Part shown: positions 1 to 7,909 of the stretch, one piece after another
Layout of the letters: every line of letters begins with the position of its first letter
Numbering within the stretch: the first letter of the stretch is position 1
Source: Nitrospinota bacterium
Lineage (GTDB): Bacteria; Nitrospinota; Nitrospinia; UBA9942
DNA length: 27,700 nucleotides
Reading direction: 5' to 3'
Assembly: GCA_016234205.1 (NCBI GenBank)
Contig: JACRGN010000013.1
Location: 1 to 27,700 of the forward strand
Program-made: the position numbers and the translations under genes
The notes under the pieces: generated by a model
Databases searched by the model: none
What the model was told of the DNA's origin: nothing
The model's input: only the letters and a program-made list of their open reading frames with translations

Positions 1-239
1 ATAAACCACTTTATATCAGGTTTCTCAAAATTCCATTCAAGAACCTTATCCCATTTTTTAAACCATGTAATATGTTCTTCCGCCATCTCAGACCAGAAGC
101 CTTCAGGGTCATCTATAGACCTTTTGTATATCTCTTCATATTCTTCTATACTTTTTATATAGGCTCTTTTACTGAATTCCTTTGAAGGCGGGAATACCCT
201 CTTTTCAGCCATTAATACATCAATCGCCTCTCTTGACAT
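1..239 (-). CDS. acs: Acetyl-CoA synthetase, N-terminal part (runs off left edge)
   Basis: Only the first 79 or so codons are present; the rest lies beyond the left edge. The protein begins MSREAIDVLMAEKRVFPPS and continues with SIDDPEGFWSEMAEE, HITWFKKWDKVLEWNF and DIKWF. This is the ACAS_N region that precedes the AMP-binding domain in acetyl-CoA synthetases (acetate + ATP + CoA to acetyl-CoA, cytosolic). The ATG at 239-237 is preceded by AAAGGAG about 10 nt upstream. An upstream ATG inside that leader stops after two codons, so the start is secure. The catalytic domain and the acetylatable Lys are not in the window. The nearest upstream gene, the porin, is on the same strand 210 bases away across repeats, so co-transcription is uncertain. 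Confidence 0.85.
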   Translation of the reverse strand, partial: MSREAIDVLMAEKRVFPPSKEFSKRAYIKSIEEYEEIYKRSIDDPEGFWSEMAEEHITWFKKWDKVLEWNFEKPDIKWF

Positions 240-267
240 TATCTCATTTCTCCTTTCTTCTGAAAGC

Positions 268-426
268 TACCCTCTCCCCTCAGTGGAGAGAGCCTGTCCT
301 GAACTCGTTTCAGGAATTGATGTGAGGGGTGATTAGATTTAGCTATTATTATTTAGGTAAAAATAAGTTTACCTATTTTGAGTCCTTTTGTAAAACTTAT
401 TTTAGATGTCAGAAATGTATTTCTGA
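268..426. repeat. Intergenic palindromes between porin and acs
   Basis: The segment holds several stem-loops: CTCTC/GAGAG, then TCCTGAA-ctcgt-TTCAGGA, then an AT-rich imperfect inverted repeat around 357-404, and a perfect 18-nt palindrome at 409-426. The CCTCTCCCC...GTGAGGGGT outline resembles the hairpin at 21071-21118, so the left part looks like a dispersed repeat. The AT-rich stems lie just downstream of the porin stop and could end its transcript, but there is no clean U-tract. Confidence 0.45.
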
Positions 427-449
427 AAGAGATTAATGCCGATTAGCCT

Positions 450-1706
450 TCAAAAGTTATACTGAAACACCATGTTTATCCTGTTATCAATTCCGTTTTT
501 TAAGGTTTTATAATCGGTTTGCCAGTATATATAGTCTATCCCTATCTCTACCCTGCTTCCTGGCTTGAACCTCTCGGCAATATAATATGCCTGATTCTTC
601 GTCCTTCCATCAGCAGTTGTTCCACCGGAAGCAATAGTGCTGCTGCTCGGGAGGTCATTATCATCAGGGTCATCTACAGTGTAGCCAGCAGCTACAAAAT
701 TTGTAGGGAGACTGTAAAGCATCTCTACCCAGCCTCCGGAGCTTCCAATCTCCTTCTTTGTAATTGTATTTACACCTTGTCCTATCCCTCCTCTTAAATC
801 AGAGAGGTTTTGACCTGACCATAACTCACCACGCACCGCCAATCTATCTGTAACAGGCATGGTAAGGTCTGCTCCAATAATATTGCCTGTATACTTACCC
901 TTTGTATTAGCATCCTCCCAGAGATAGGCACCCCAGATACCAATTCCTGTCTTCTTATCTCCTGCCCATGGTGTTGCAAAGGCGTAAGCAACACGTCCCT
1001 GAAGATGAGGCACTGCTGAGTCTTCTCCATCTCTGATACCATTGGTATCCAGGTCTTTTCTATCCACTGCATTTGTAAGGGCTGCACCACCTGCAATGGA
1101 TAGCTCCTTTGTTTCATATCCGATACGCAATTGGGGTCGTCTGTCACCAGTGTTCCCTGCATTCCACATAAGGGTATCGTTACTGACGGATGGCATAAGG
1201 GGTGAGATTATATCCCAGGTCTGACCACCCATAATAAAAAATTTATCCCAGCTCAGTTTGAGAAACATATGCCTGATACGGGGAAACGCCCTCGATTCAA
1301 CGCCTGAATTTGGGTCACTTACACCAGGAACCCTGTTCTGGAAATCCATCTCAAATTTTCCGGAGACCATGCCATTAAAAAGATGAGGTATTTCGCTGCC
1401 TTTAAAATCTATACCGAGTCGTGATAAACGGGGATGCATGGTATACACTGCATCGTCCTGCTTACCTCCGGCTGATACATCCTCTGAAAGGACATAGAAT
1501 GGTATCTGTGTATTATCCGTTTTTGAGTCGTCATAAATAACATCAAGCCTTATAAAGCCATAAAACTTTAAGGAATTTCCCTTACTGATAATATCTTCAA
1601 GCTCAATAGCAAAGAGATTCCCTTCCATTAAAATATTCACAAATATTACACCCAAAAAAAGCAAACCAAACTTATCCTTAAATATTCTCATCTTTAATCT
1701 CTCCAT
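450..1706 (-). CDS. DcaP-like outer-membrane porin
   Basis: A 418-residue outer-membrane beta-barrel. It has a signal peptide (hydrophobic core about residues 13-26, probable cleavage after LFA near 33), then the early segment KFYGFIRLDVIYDDS, PRLSRLGIDFKG near residue 90, alternating amphipathic strands throughout, and a terminal Phe (INMVFQYNF) typical of BAM substrates. The N-terminal pattern is like the DcaP family of trimeric porins, which pass small negatively charged solutes. Substrate here cannot be read from sequence. The ATG at 1706 has AGGAGG 10 nt upstream, which favours this start over the internal Met at residue 6. It stands alone between repeats, with a structured leader upstream. 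Confidence 0.75.
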   Translation of the reverse strand: MERLKMRIFKDKFGLLFLGVIFVNILMEGNLFAIELEDIISKGNSLKFYGFIRLDVIYDDSKTDNTQIPFYVLSEDVSAGGKQDDAVYTMHPRLSRLGIDFKGSEIPHLFNGMVSGKFEMDFQNRVPGVSDPNSGVESRAFPRIRHMFLKLSWDKFFIMGGQTWDIISPLMPSVSNDTLMWNAGNTGDRRPQLRIGYETKELSIAGGAALTNAVDRKDLDTNGIRDGEDSAVPHLQGRVAYAFATPWAGDKKTGIGIWGAYLWEDANTKGKYTGNIIGADLTMPVTDRLAVRGELWSGQNLSDLRGGIGQGVNTITKKEIGSSGGWVEMLYSLPTNFVAAGYTVDDPDDNDLPSSSTIASGGTTADGRTKNQAYYIAERFKPGSRVEIGIDYIYWQTDYKTLKNGIDNRINMVFQYNF

Positions 1707-1799
1707 GTTTCTTTTACCTCCTAAGAAAGACAGTAAATTAACTTTCCCGATTGACCAATGTTAAAAATAAAAGTTCATCACATTATTGCAGTCAGCAGG

Positions 1800-1921
1800 T
1801 TATCTTCTTGTGCAAAAACCACCCCCTTTTATGTGCATACCTCCGGCGTATAGATGCAGCTTTATCGTTGCGGGAAAGCATCAGTCTTCCCATTTAGAAT
1901 TTTGAGATTTATGGAATGTAT
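1800..1921 (-). other. Structured leader region upstream of the porin gene
   Basis: This part of the gap before the porin contains stacked complementary segments. TGCAT/ATGCA encloses an ATAC/GTAT pair around 1833-1858. GATG(1853-1856)...CATC(1879-1882), extended by CTTT/AAAG, forms a bulged stem, and GGGAA(1872-1876)/TTCCC(1887-1891) overlaps it in pseudoknot geometry. It may be a cis-regulatory RNA or a folded repeat. I compared it by memory with c-di-GMP, fluoride, preQ1, TPP and cobalamin riboswitch cores and found no match. Confidence 0.25.
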
Positions 1922-2950
1922 CTATTGCTTCTGGAAGGTAATTTGATACTTTAGCTCCTTCTGTGCTGCCAGCCATTCAAGGGGTTTACCATCAACCTCT
2001 GCGTATGGATACATAAAGCCGTAGCTTAGTACACCGCCCTTCTGGGGAGGATTCAGGTGATAACCTTTTTCTCCTCTCGTCAAGACAATCCTGTATTCAT
2101 CTACAGCCCCGAAGTAATAATCACGGTATTTACTGGCTTGTTTTAAGTCTATTTTTTCAACAAGCATTGCCTTTCTGACATCTGCGGGGTCAACAGGAAC
2201 CCAGCCATAATTCGGGAGATAAAATTCAGCCCAGCAGTGGTGTCCGCCCGTTATATCCTCCTCAGGCTTTTTCCCGAGTCTCAAGCCCCAGACCTCTCTT
2301 GCCGGAATACCTCCTGCCCTTGCAACAGCCACAAATACACCGCTAATATCAGCGCATTTGCCACCCTTTTCTGATAGCATCCTCTCCACATCTCCTGTGC
2401 CGCAACCAGTAATATTTGGGTCTCTGAAGGTATTTTCAATCACCCAGTCGTATACAGCCGTTGCCTTTTCAAGAACACCCTTCTTGTCTTTAGTAATACT
2501 TAGAGCTATGTCTTTTATCTTTCCGTCGGTTGGTATAAATTTAGAGCCTTTGGTATATTCTTTAATCTCAATCGGTATGTCAGATTCGCTGGATGGAAAA
2601 TTCTTTTTAATCCTCTCTATTGCCCTTGCCTTAAAGGTGATAGCAAGAAATCTTTCTTTTGCGGGTTTAGTCCATTCTGCATAAAGTGCGAGGTCGCCTG
2701 TCTGCTTCTGCCCATAAATACCACTATAGGTAAAGTTGCCATCTACCTTTATATCCTGAATATCCTGTTCATTATCGGATACAGGATAAGGAACCCAGAG
2801 TCTTACATTCTTACTATCATCAGGTGCTTGTACACTTATTTTGAAGGTAACTTCTCCACCTCTTTCCTTCGCCTCCACATTAGATAAAACAGGGGAATAG
2901 ATTGCAACTATAACTGCAACAAACACCAGTGAAAATATGCGTTTTAACAT
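1922..2950 (-). CDS. Exported transglutaminase-like (papain-fold) protein A
   Basis: 342 residues with an N-terminal signal peptide (about 1-27). A beta-rich region holds RLWVPYPVSDNEQ near 50-62, and a transglutaminase-like core follows. The apparent catalytic triad is C199 (GGKCADISG), H238 (GGHHCWAEF) and D254 (GWVPVDPADV). Bacterial members of this superfamily often act as periplasmic cysteine proteases or amidases rather than crosslinkers, so the substrate is unknown. The ATG at 2950 is preceded by GAGGAGG, an excellent Shine-Dalgarno sequence. The gene follows its paralogue B (3104-4117) by 153 bases, suggesting a tandem duplication. Both share VPYP or LPYP...SD, GTGDV, GIPAREV and LAPPQKG or LNPPQKG blocks. 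Confidence 0.85.
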   Translation of the reverse strand: MLKRIFSLVFVAVIVAIYSPVLSNVEAKERGGEVTFKISVQAPDDSKNVRLWVPYPVSDNEQDIQDIKVDGNFTYSGIYGQKQTGDLALYAEWTKPAKERFLAITFKARAIERIKKNFPSSESDIPIEIKEYTKGSKFIPTDGKIKDIALSITKDKKGVLEKATAVYDWVIENTFRDPNITGCGTGDVERMLSEKGGKCADISGVFVAVARAGGIPAREVWGLRLGKKPEEDITGGHHCWAEFYLPNYGWVPVDPADVRKAMLVEKIDLKQASKYRDYYFGAVDEYRIVLTRGEKGYHLNPPQKGGVLSYGFMYPYAEVDGKPLEWLAAQKELKYQITFQKQ

Positions 2951-3103
2951 GTAAACCTCCTCTTTTTGTTTTAGAGCTTAATGTCCTTTTACAATAAAAT
3001 TATTCAAAAATTGAAAAACCATTTGCGTATAGAAATAAAACAAAACTTTTTTTAAAAATATTCCCTTAGCGATAAAAAGATGTGAAGGATATTTGTATGA
3101 ATT

Positions 3104-4117
3104 TTACTGTAATTTCGCCTCAACTGTAATTCTGTCTTTGTAAACTAAATCCTTATCTACCTTTTCGTGTGGGATACCATCTATCTCAACATACGGCTCG
3201 GATGAGACAAGGTTAATCCTCTGTCCTTTTTGAGGCGGTGCAAGGAATATATTCCTTCCGTGGCCAATCTGGAGTCTGAAGTTGTCAAGGGAGCCGAAGT
3301 AAAACTCTTTAGAGCCTCTCCCTTTTTTGGCATGGGATATATCCAGTGGAATCCAGCCGTAGTTTGGGAGAAGCACTTCTACACTGCAGTGGAATCCTAC
3401 CTTGCAATAATTTGGTGCCACCTCGCCAAAGGGAAGGTCAAAGTTTGATACCTCACGCGCAGGTATCCCTGATGCTGAGGCAATTGCAGAAAATAGCGAG
3501 TGAAAGTCTATACAGTTTCCTTTTTTTACACTGCATGCCCTGCCGACATCACCTGTTCCGAAACCCGGCACACTCTTATCGTATTCCATAGTATCATAGA
3601 CATAATCATAGATTGACTTTACCTTTTCATAGTATGTCTTTTTATCCTTCATTAGGTCCTGTGCAATCTTTTTTACATCTTTATTAACAGCCTTATACTG
3701 GTTCTCACTCAGAAAAAGCTCATACTGTGTAATATCCCCATCTAATTCGCCGACCTTATCAGGCTCAATCTTATTTATCGCCTGATATCTGTCAGCAAGA
3801 TAATTCATTGTGACCCTTATCTCTTTTTCTTTTGGATTGTTTATCTTTATATAAAGAAAGCTGTTTCCATATTCAGGCTCATAATGGACTGAGGCAGGGT
3901 AGGGGGAATCTACTTTTATATTATAGACCTCCTGATACCTGTCGGATTGCGGATATGGCAGCCAGATTTCTACTGTCTTTGCATCTTTGGGTATCTCCTT
4001 TACAATCGCTGTATATTTAATATCCAGCTTTTTTATCTCCCCCCTTTCAGCAGAGGCAATACCATTTATCACAAGGAGGATCGTTACTGATAAAATTAGA
4101 AATACACGTTTTAACAT
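3104..4117 (-). CDS. Exported transglutaminase-like (papain-fold) protein B
   Basis: 337 residues counted from the ATG at 4117, chosen because GGAGG lies 6 nt upstream. The open frame extends 18 codons further but has no comparable ribosome site. A signal peptide (1-23, ending ASA) is followed by a beta-rich domain (IWLPYPQSDRYQEV near 51-64). The transglutaminase core has C202 (KKGNCIDFHSL), H243 (GFHCSVEVLL) and D259 (GWIPLDISHAK). It is paralogous to the next gene downstream (1922-2950), with the same domain order and C-terminal PPQKG plus EIDGIP block. Probably a periplasmic thiol hydrolase; substrate unknown. The 397-base gap upstream holds a MITE-like repeat, so it may have its own promoter rather than being read from the sigma/anti-sigma operon. 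Confidence 0.85.
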   Translation of the reverse strand: MLKRVFLILSVTILLVINGIASAERGEIKKLDIKYTAIVKEIPKDAKTVEIWLPYPQSDRYQEVYNIKVDSPYPASVHYEPEYGNSFLYIKINNPKEKEIRVTMNYLADRYQAINKIEPDKVGELDGDITQYELFLSENQYKAVNKDVKKIAQDLMKDKKTYYEKVKSIYDYVYDTMEYDKSVPGFGTGDVGRACSVKKGNCIDFHSLFSAIASASGIPAREVSNFDLPFGEVAPNYCKVGFHCSVEVLLPNYGWIPLDISHAKKGRGSKEFYFGSLDNFRLQIGHGRNIFLAPPQKGQRINLVSSEPYVEIDGIPHEKVDKDLVYKDRITVEAKLQ

Positions 4118-4514
4118 AAAATCCTCCAATAAGTTAAAAACCACAGAGTTCACAGCGTGGCAAAGCCACAACCAAAAAAATAAAAGACTTGAACACGAAT
4201 GACACGAATGGACGAATTACACAAAAAAAATCAAACAAGGATATACAGGATGGACAAGATAAAAGAAAATCCTGATTGTCCTGTGCATCACTGTTAAATA
4301 AATGTCTTTATTCGTGCCATTCGTATATTCGTGAAATTCGTGTTCCTGTATAAAAAAACATTGCTAAAAAAGCAAGGTTTTATAACCTTGTATTACAGAT
4401 TTTCACAGATTTTTTAATTTGAATTTATACTGCTCTTGTGTAAATCTCGTGAAATCTTGTGGTTTCATCATTCTTTTCCTTCGTGAGCTTCGTGGTAAAA
4501 ATCAGTTTTTGTTC
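4118..4514. other. Gene-free gap filled with short dispersed repeats
   Basis: No credible gene. It contains the MITE-like element at 4191-4345, a short inverted repeat (GTGGC/GCCAC near 4157-4169), and fragments such as CACAGAG and ACAGATTTTCACAGATTT of the CACAGA repeat family seen at 12560 and 25053. TTCGTGAGCTTCGTGG near 4480 is another variant. Nothing resembles a clear promoter for the transglutaminase gene. Confidence 0.6.
4191..4345. repeat. MITE-like element, copy 1 (GAACACGAAT terminal inverted repeats)
   Basis: Starts GAACACGAATGACACGAATG and ends with AAATTCGTGTTC, giving imperfect terminal inverted repeats, with further ATTCGT/ACGAAT copies inside. A second complete copy is at 13381-13482 and a half copy at 27582-27620. 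There is no coding capacity. Confidence 0.7.
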
Positions 4515-5339
4515 TCATTCAAAGAGTATCCCCAATTCAATATTCTTCTGAATCTGGTTGATATAACCCTCCCCGTATTTCAGGAAGTGAATCATTTCAT
4601 CCCCTCCGAGGTCGGATACCATTGAGTATCCGACATTTCCTTCCTTCCAGAAGAGGACATTGAATCCCTTATAAGTATCTATATATATCTCCTTCTCCCC
4701 CTCTTTTATTATTCTTCCCTCAGGGAGCTTCAAATTATTTACATCAAATATAAACAGGGATAATTTATGCCCTTTTCTCTCAAATGCAATGTATGCGACC
4801 CTTCTCTCTTTTAGATAATGAAGATTTACCTTTGGTGAGCTTATACCCTGCCATGATAGCCCCTGCACATCAAATATCCTCTCAAGCTCGGTCCTGCTTG
4901 ACGGCATCTGCTCATCAAATATATCTACAATTGTATTACTAAGATGGTTGTTTACTGATTTCACAATTATAGAGGAGGCTGAGACATTTGCAGAGAAATA
5001 ATAGAGCGGTGCAATAGCTAAAATCAAAACTGAGGCTATGGCAAGAGCGGTATAAACAAGCTTTAAATTAAAAGCAGGGAATAAATCTATAAAACTCTTC
5101 TTTTTCTCAGATTCCTCAATGGAATTGATTATCCTGCTCTTTAAATAAAGGGGGGCTTTCTCCATCCTTACCTTTTTTGCAATAGGTTTTAATGCACTTA
5201 CAATTTCAAACTCCTGCCTGCACCTCTTACAGACCTCAAGATGATTTTTGACCTTATCAGCCTTTCTGCCCTTTAATTCACCATCTATCAGGGCGCTGAT
5301 ATATGTATTTACCGATTTGCAGTCATTTCTAAAAAACAT
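4515..5339 (-). CDS. Membrane anti-sigma factor with zinc-binding N-terminus
   Basis: 274 residues. The cytoplasmic N-terminus has the ZAS pattern C7...H33-x3-C37-x2-C40 (HLEVCKRC), which in this family binds zinc and holds an ECF sigma factor. One transmembrane helix spans about 93-115. The periplasmic domain (about 116-274) ends with GYSMVSDLGGDEMIHFLKYG, a pattern common in the outer domains of such anti-sigma factors. The ATG at 5339 has GGGAG 5 nt upstream. It starts 23 bases after the sigma gene stop, so the two form an operon. I infer that it traps the sigma factor encoded next door until an envelope signal releases it; the signal is not evident. Confidence 0.85.
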   Translation of the reverse strand: MFFRNDCKSVNTYISALIDGELKGRKADKVKNHLEVCKRCRQEFEIVSALKPIAKKVRMEKAPLYLKSRIINSIEESEKKKSFIDLFPAFNLKLVYTALAIASVLILAIAPLYYFSANVSASSIIVKSVNNHLSNTIVDIFDEQMPSSRTELERIFDVQGLSWQGISSPKVNLHYLKERRVAYIAFERKGHKLSLFIFDVNNLKLPEGRIIKEGEKEIYIDTYKGFNVLFWKEGNVGYSMVSDLGGDEMIHFLKYGEGYINQIQKNIELGILFE

Positions 5340-5362
5340 AAAATCTCCCTTCTCTATATATT

Positions 5363-5911
5363 TTATAAATATCCCATTTTCTTTGCATATTCAGAAAGGT
5401 TTTTGTAAAGCATCTTTCTTCCGCGGTGAAGCCTTGACATCACAGTTCCAACAGGACATTTTAAGATTTCTGATATTTCCTGATAAGAAAAACCCTCTAT
5501 ATCTGATAATAATATCACGCTTCTATATTCTTCGGGAAGTTCATCAAGTGCCGACTTGATTTCACTATCCAGCGTATCTTTTGATAAATCATTAGAGATG
5601 TCGTCTTTAGAAAGCAGATTATCCCTATCTGTCAATTTGTCAATAAACTGCTCAACACTGTGAAAATCCACCTTCTCAGGTTCTTTTTTCTTTTTCCTGT
5701 AAGAATTTATAAAAGTATTTCTCAATATACTGAAGAGCCATGCCTTTATGTATGTATCCTTTTTATATTTATCAAAGAATTTGTAAGCCCTTAAATAGGT
5801 CTCCTGAACCAAATCCTCCGCATCACCTTCATTTCTTGTTAGTTTAATGGCGAAATTGTAAAGGGAATCAATATGCGGCAGTGCCAGCTCTTCAAACTCT
5901 TTTTTCCTCAC
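5363..5911 (-). CDS. ECF-type RNA polymerase sigma factor
   Basis: 182 residues. Region 2 occupies about 10-77, including GDAEDLVQETYLRAYKFF for core binding and -10 recognition. A charged linker follows (about 78-118). Region 4 is at about 119-170, with LDELPEEYRSV and GFSYQEISEILKCPVGTVMS, the helix-turn-helix for -35 recognition. Regions 1 and 3 are absent, as expected for ECF factors. The start is GTG at 5911 with GAGGG 5 nt upstream; no suitable ATG lies nearby. It is transcribed with its anti-sigma factor and diverges from the cytochrome at 6093. Targets cannot be deduced, but the transglutaminase and porin genes downstream on the same strand are candidates. Confidence 0.92.
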   Translation of the reverse strand: MRKKEFEELALPHIDSLYNFAIKLTRNEGDAEDLVQETYLRAYKFFDKYKKDTYIKAWLFSILRNTFINSYRKKKKEPEKVDFHSVEQFIDKLTDRDNLLSKDDISNDLSKDTLDSEIKSALDELPEEYRSVILLSDIEGFSYQEISEILKCPVGTVMSRLHRGRKMLYKNLSEYAKKMGYL

Positions 5912-6002
5912 CTAATCCCTCACTATTATTAAACAAAAAATATATAAAAATTATTCCCATTAAAGCTATTTTATTATATGATAGCACAAAGAAAATTCTT
6001 CG

Positions 6003-6047
6003 GAAAGGAGGTGAATGGTTTGGCTCACGCTTTTTCTTCAGGCAATT
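6003..6047 (+). promoter_or_regulatory. Leader element with 16S-complementary sequence upstream of cytochrome c
   Basis: GAAAGGAGGTGA (6003-6014), an exact match to the complement of the 16S rRNA 3' tail, lies about 90 nt before the real start codon at 6093. It is followed by ATGGTTTGGCT. A similar block (GAAAGGAGGTGAATG then TTGGCT) occurs 92 nt before the related cytochrome at 18774. A mini-ORF TTG-GCT-CAC... could be translated from it (9 codons, ending TAG at 6045-6047). Confidence 0.5.
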
Positions 6048-6092
6048 AGAGTTATTTTATAGATAAAATGCAGGTATAAGAGGAGGAATATT

Positions 6093-6536
6093 ATGAAGGT
6101 ATTTAATTTGAATTTGTTTCGGAAATGTATCATTGTTTTATTTTTGATTTGTTTTCCAGTTGGGACAATTTATTTAATCAACAGAGCTGAAGCTCAGGAG
6201 GCTGAAAAAGATTATACCAAATCCCGTAGTGGTAAAAAGGATGATATTAAAAGTAATTACTACGGTTATTGTTCTCCTTGCCACGGGGATACAGGGAAGG
6301 GGGATGGTCCCCTGGCAGAGACTTTAGAACAGGGAGTTGAGCCTCGTGACCATACAAGTGCGGAATATTTCTCTCAGAAGACGGATGAAGATATTTTTAA
6401 TGTAATAAAATTTGGCGGTGCTAAGGCAGGTTTCAGTGAGGCAATGCCGCCGTTTGATGGCCAGCTTTCGGATGATGAGATGCATGGGCTCGTAAAATAT
6501 ATAAGAATTCTCTGTAAGTGTAAGTTTAAGAAATAG
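6093..6536 (+). CDS. Monoheme class I cytochrome c, exported
   Basis: 147 residues. A signal sequence or anchor spans about 8-34. The heme site is CSPCH at 60-64 in YGYCSPCHGDTGKGDGP, and the likely distal axial Met is M118 in SEAMPPF. The C-terminus is an unusual CKCKFKK. It is a small periplasmic electron carrier, either cleaved or N-terminally anchored. AGAGGAGGA lies 5 nt before the ATG. The core resembles the cytochrome at 18774 (shared GKGDGP, IF-VIK-GG and SEAMP blocks), and both carry the same upstream leader element, suggesting joint control. It is convergent with the ABC permease, with an 11-nt gap and no obvious terminator. Confidence 0.9.
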   Translation: MKVFNLNLFRKCIIVLFLICFPVGTIYLINRAEAQEAEKDYTKSRSGKKDDIKSNYYGYCSPCHGDTGKGDGPLAETLEQGVEPRDHTSAEYFSQKTDEDIFNVIKFGGAKAGFSEAMPPFDGQLSDDEMHGLVKYIRILCKCKFKK

Positions 6537-6547
6537 AATACTGTAAG

Positions 6548-7777
6548 TCATTCATATCTCAATGCATCTATCGGGTCAAGGAGGGATGCCTTATATGCCG
6601 GATAAAACCCGAAAAATATCCCGACTATTCCTGAAAAACTGAAGGCAAGGGATATTGATAACGGTGACACTATTGTAGGCCAACCTGCAATCATTGACAG
6701 CAGTTTGGAGCCGGAAATTCCGATGATAATCCCAAAGGCTCCACCTATTAGTGACAATGTAAGTGCCTCTATAATGAATTGCAGCCTGATATCCCATGTC
6801 TTGGCGCCGACCGCCATTCGTATGCCTATTTCCCTTGTCCTTTCTGTAACCGAAACGAGCATTATATTCATTATCCCGATTCCTCCAACAAGGAGAGAAA
6901 CGGAAGCAATTGCTCCAAGCAGTAAGGTCATTACCTTTGCCGATTGCTCGGAAGCCTGCATCATCTGTGTAAGATTCCTCACAGTAAAGTCATCATCCTG
7001 TTTTTGTCCGATATGGTGTCTTTGCCTTAATAATTCTGTTATCTGTTTTTCAGCCGTATATAAATCTTCCATACCCTTTGCCTTTACCATGATGAGTCTT
7101 ACCATACCAGGAAATGCAGTTCCAAAGAGCTTTTTCTGGGCTGTTGTAACAGGGATATATATGGTGTCATCCTGATCCTGTCCCATAGGGGACTGCCCTT
7201 TTTTCTCAAGCACGCCAATAACAGTGAAGGGGACATTTTTTATTCGCATTATCTGCCCCACCGGATTTATGCTTCCAAAAAGATTGTCAACAACCGTTTG
7301 CCCCAGCAGGCAGACCTTAGAGGCATTTCTGACATCCTCTTCCGTAAATGTCCTCCCTATTTCTAATTGCCAATCCCTGACATATAACATATTTGGAGTT
7401 GTGCCTACTATTCCTGTTGACCAATTCTGATTGCCGTAGATTATCTGGGCGATACCGCTGTGAATAGGGGCGACATACAATACTGAAGTGCACTCCTTCT
7501 GTATTGCCTCTGTATCACCCAGGGATAGTGTAGGCTGAGTTCCCATGCCCATTCTAACCCCTCCTGCTGTTGTTGCTCCTGGCAGTATCATAAGAAGATT
7601 ACTCCCCATGCTGGAGATTTGCTCTTCTATACTTTGGCTTGCCCCGCTGCCCACCGCAAGCATAGTTATAACGGCGCCGACACCGATAACAATTCCCAGC
7701 ATAGTAAGTCCTGACCTCATCTTATTTACTCTTAATGCCCTGAAGGAGATTTTTATTGTAGAAGGGATATTAATCAT
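6548..7777 (-). CDS. MacB-type ABC transporter permease (FtsX fold)
   Basis: 409 residues. The fold is an N-terminal amphipathic segment and TM1 (about 20-42, GLTMLGIVIGVGAVITMLAV), a large periplasmic MacB_PCD domain (about 45-270), then three TM helices (about 278-305, 332-358, 370-395). The conserved loop VSVTERTREIGIRMAVGA precedes TM3, and the C-terminus is PAYKASLLDPIDALRYE, the usual end of MacB/LolE-type permeases. In MacB the ATPase is fused; here it is a separate upstream gene (7910-8599). With the MacA-like adaptor this would form a tripartite exporter for peptides, siderophores or lipoprotein-like cargo through a TolC-type channel not in this window. The ATG at 7777 has no clear Shine-Dalgarno, and a long palindrome separates it from the ATPase gene. 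Confidence 0.92.
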   Translation of the reverse strand: MINIPSTIKISFRALRVNKMRSGLTMLGIVIGVGAVITMLAVGSGASQSIEEQISSMGSNLLMILPGATTAGGVRMGMGTQPTLSLGDTEAIQKECTSVLYVAPIHSGIAQIIYGNQNWSTGIVGTTPNMLYVRDWQLEIGRTFTEEDVRNASKVCLLGQTVVDNLFGSINPVGQIMRIKNVPFTVIGVLEKKGQSPMGQDQDDTIYIPVTTAQKKLFGTAFPGMVRLIMVKAKGMEDLYTAEKQITELLRQRHHIGQKQDDDFTVRNLTQMMQASEQSAKVMTLLLGAIASVSLLVGGIGIMNIMLVSVTERTREIGIRMAVGAKTWDIRLQFIIEALTLSLIGGAFGIIIGISGSKLLSMIAGWPTIVSPLSISLAFSFSGIVGIFFGFYPAYKASLLDPIDALRYE

Positions 7778-7803
7778 AGTTATTCAAGAAAAATATAAAA
7801 ACC

Positions 7804-7905
7804 ATTAAGGAGAAAGGGAGAACAGAGGGAGATGGGGAAAGGATAAAGATTTTTTAAAAAATATTAATTTTCTCCTTTTCTCTGTTTTCCCCATTTCTCC
7901 TTAAT
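7804..7905. repeat. Long imperfect palindrome between ATPase and permease genes
   Basis: The left arm begins ATTAAGGAGAAAGGGAGAAC (7804 on) and the right arm ends CCCCATTTCTCCTTAAT (to 7905). The arms are about 38-40 bases with few mismatches, and the loop is AT-rich. Read on the minus strand, the second arm is followed by GGTTTTTAT, so it could act as a partial terminator that lowers permease expression. Confidence 0.6.
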
Positions 7906-7909
7906 TTTT

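Noticed and set aside
794..1162. 122-codon minus-strand frame inside the porin
   Set aside because: Overlaps the porin in another frame; no signal sequence or motif, no ribosome site.
6018..6034. TTTGGCTCACGCTTTTT as a sigma-54 promoter before the 6093 cytochrome
   Set aside because: The GG is present but there is no GC at the -12 position.
6705..7175. 156-codon plus-strand open frame
   Set aside because: It lies fully within the ABC permease coding region on the other strand and has no family-like features.
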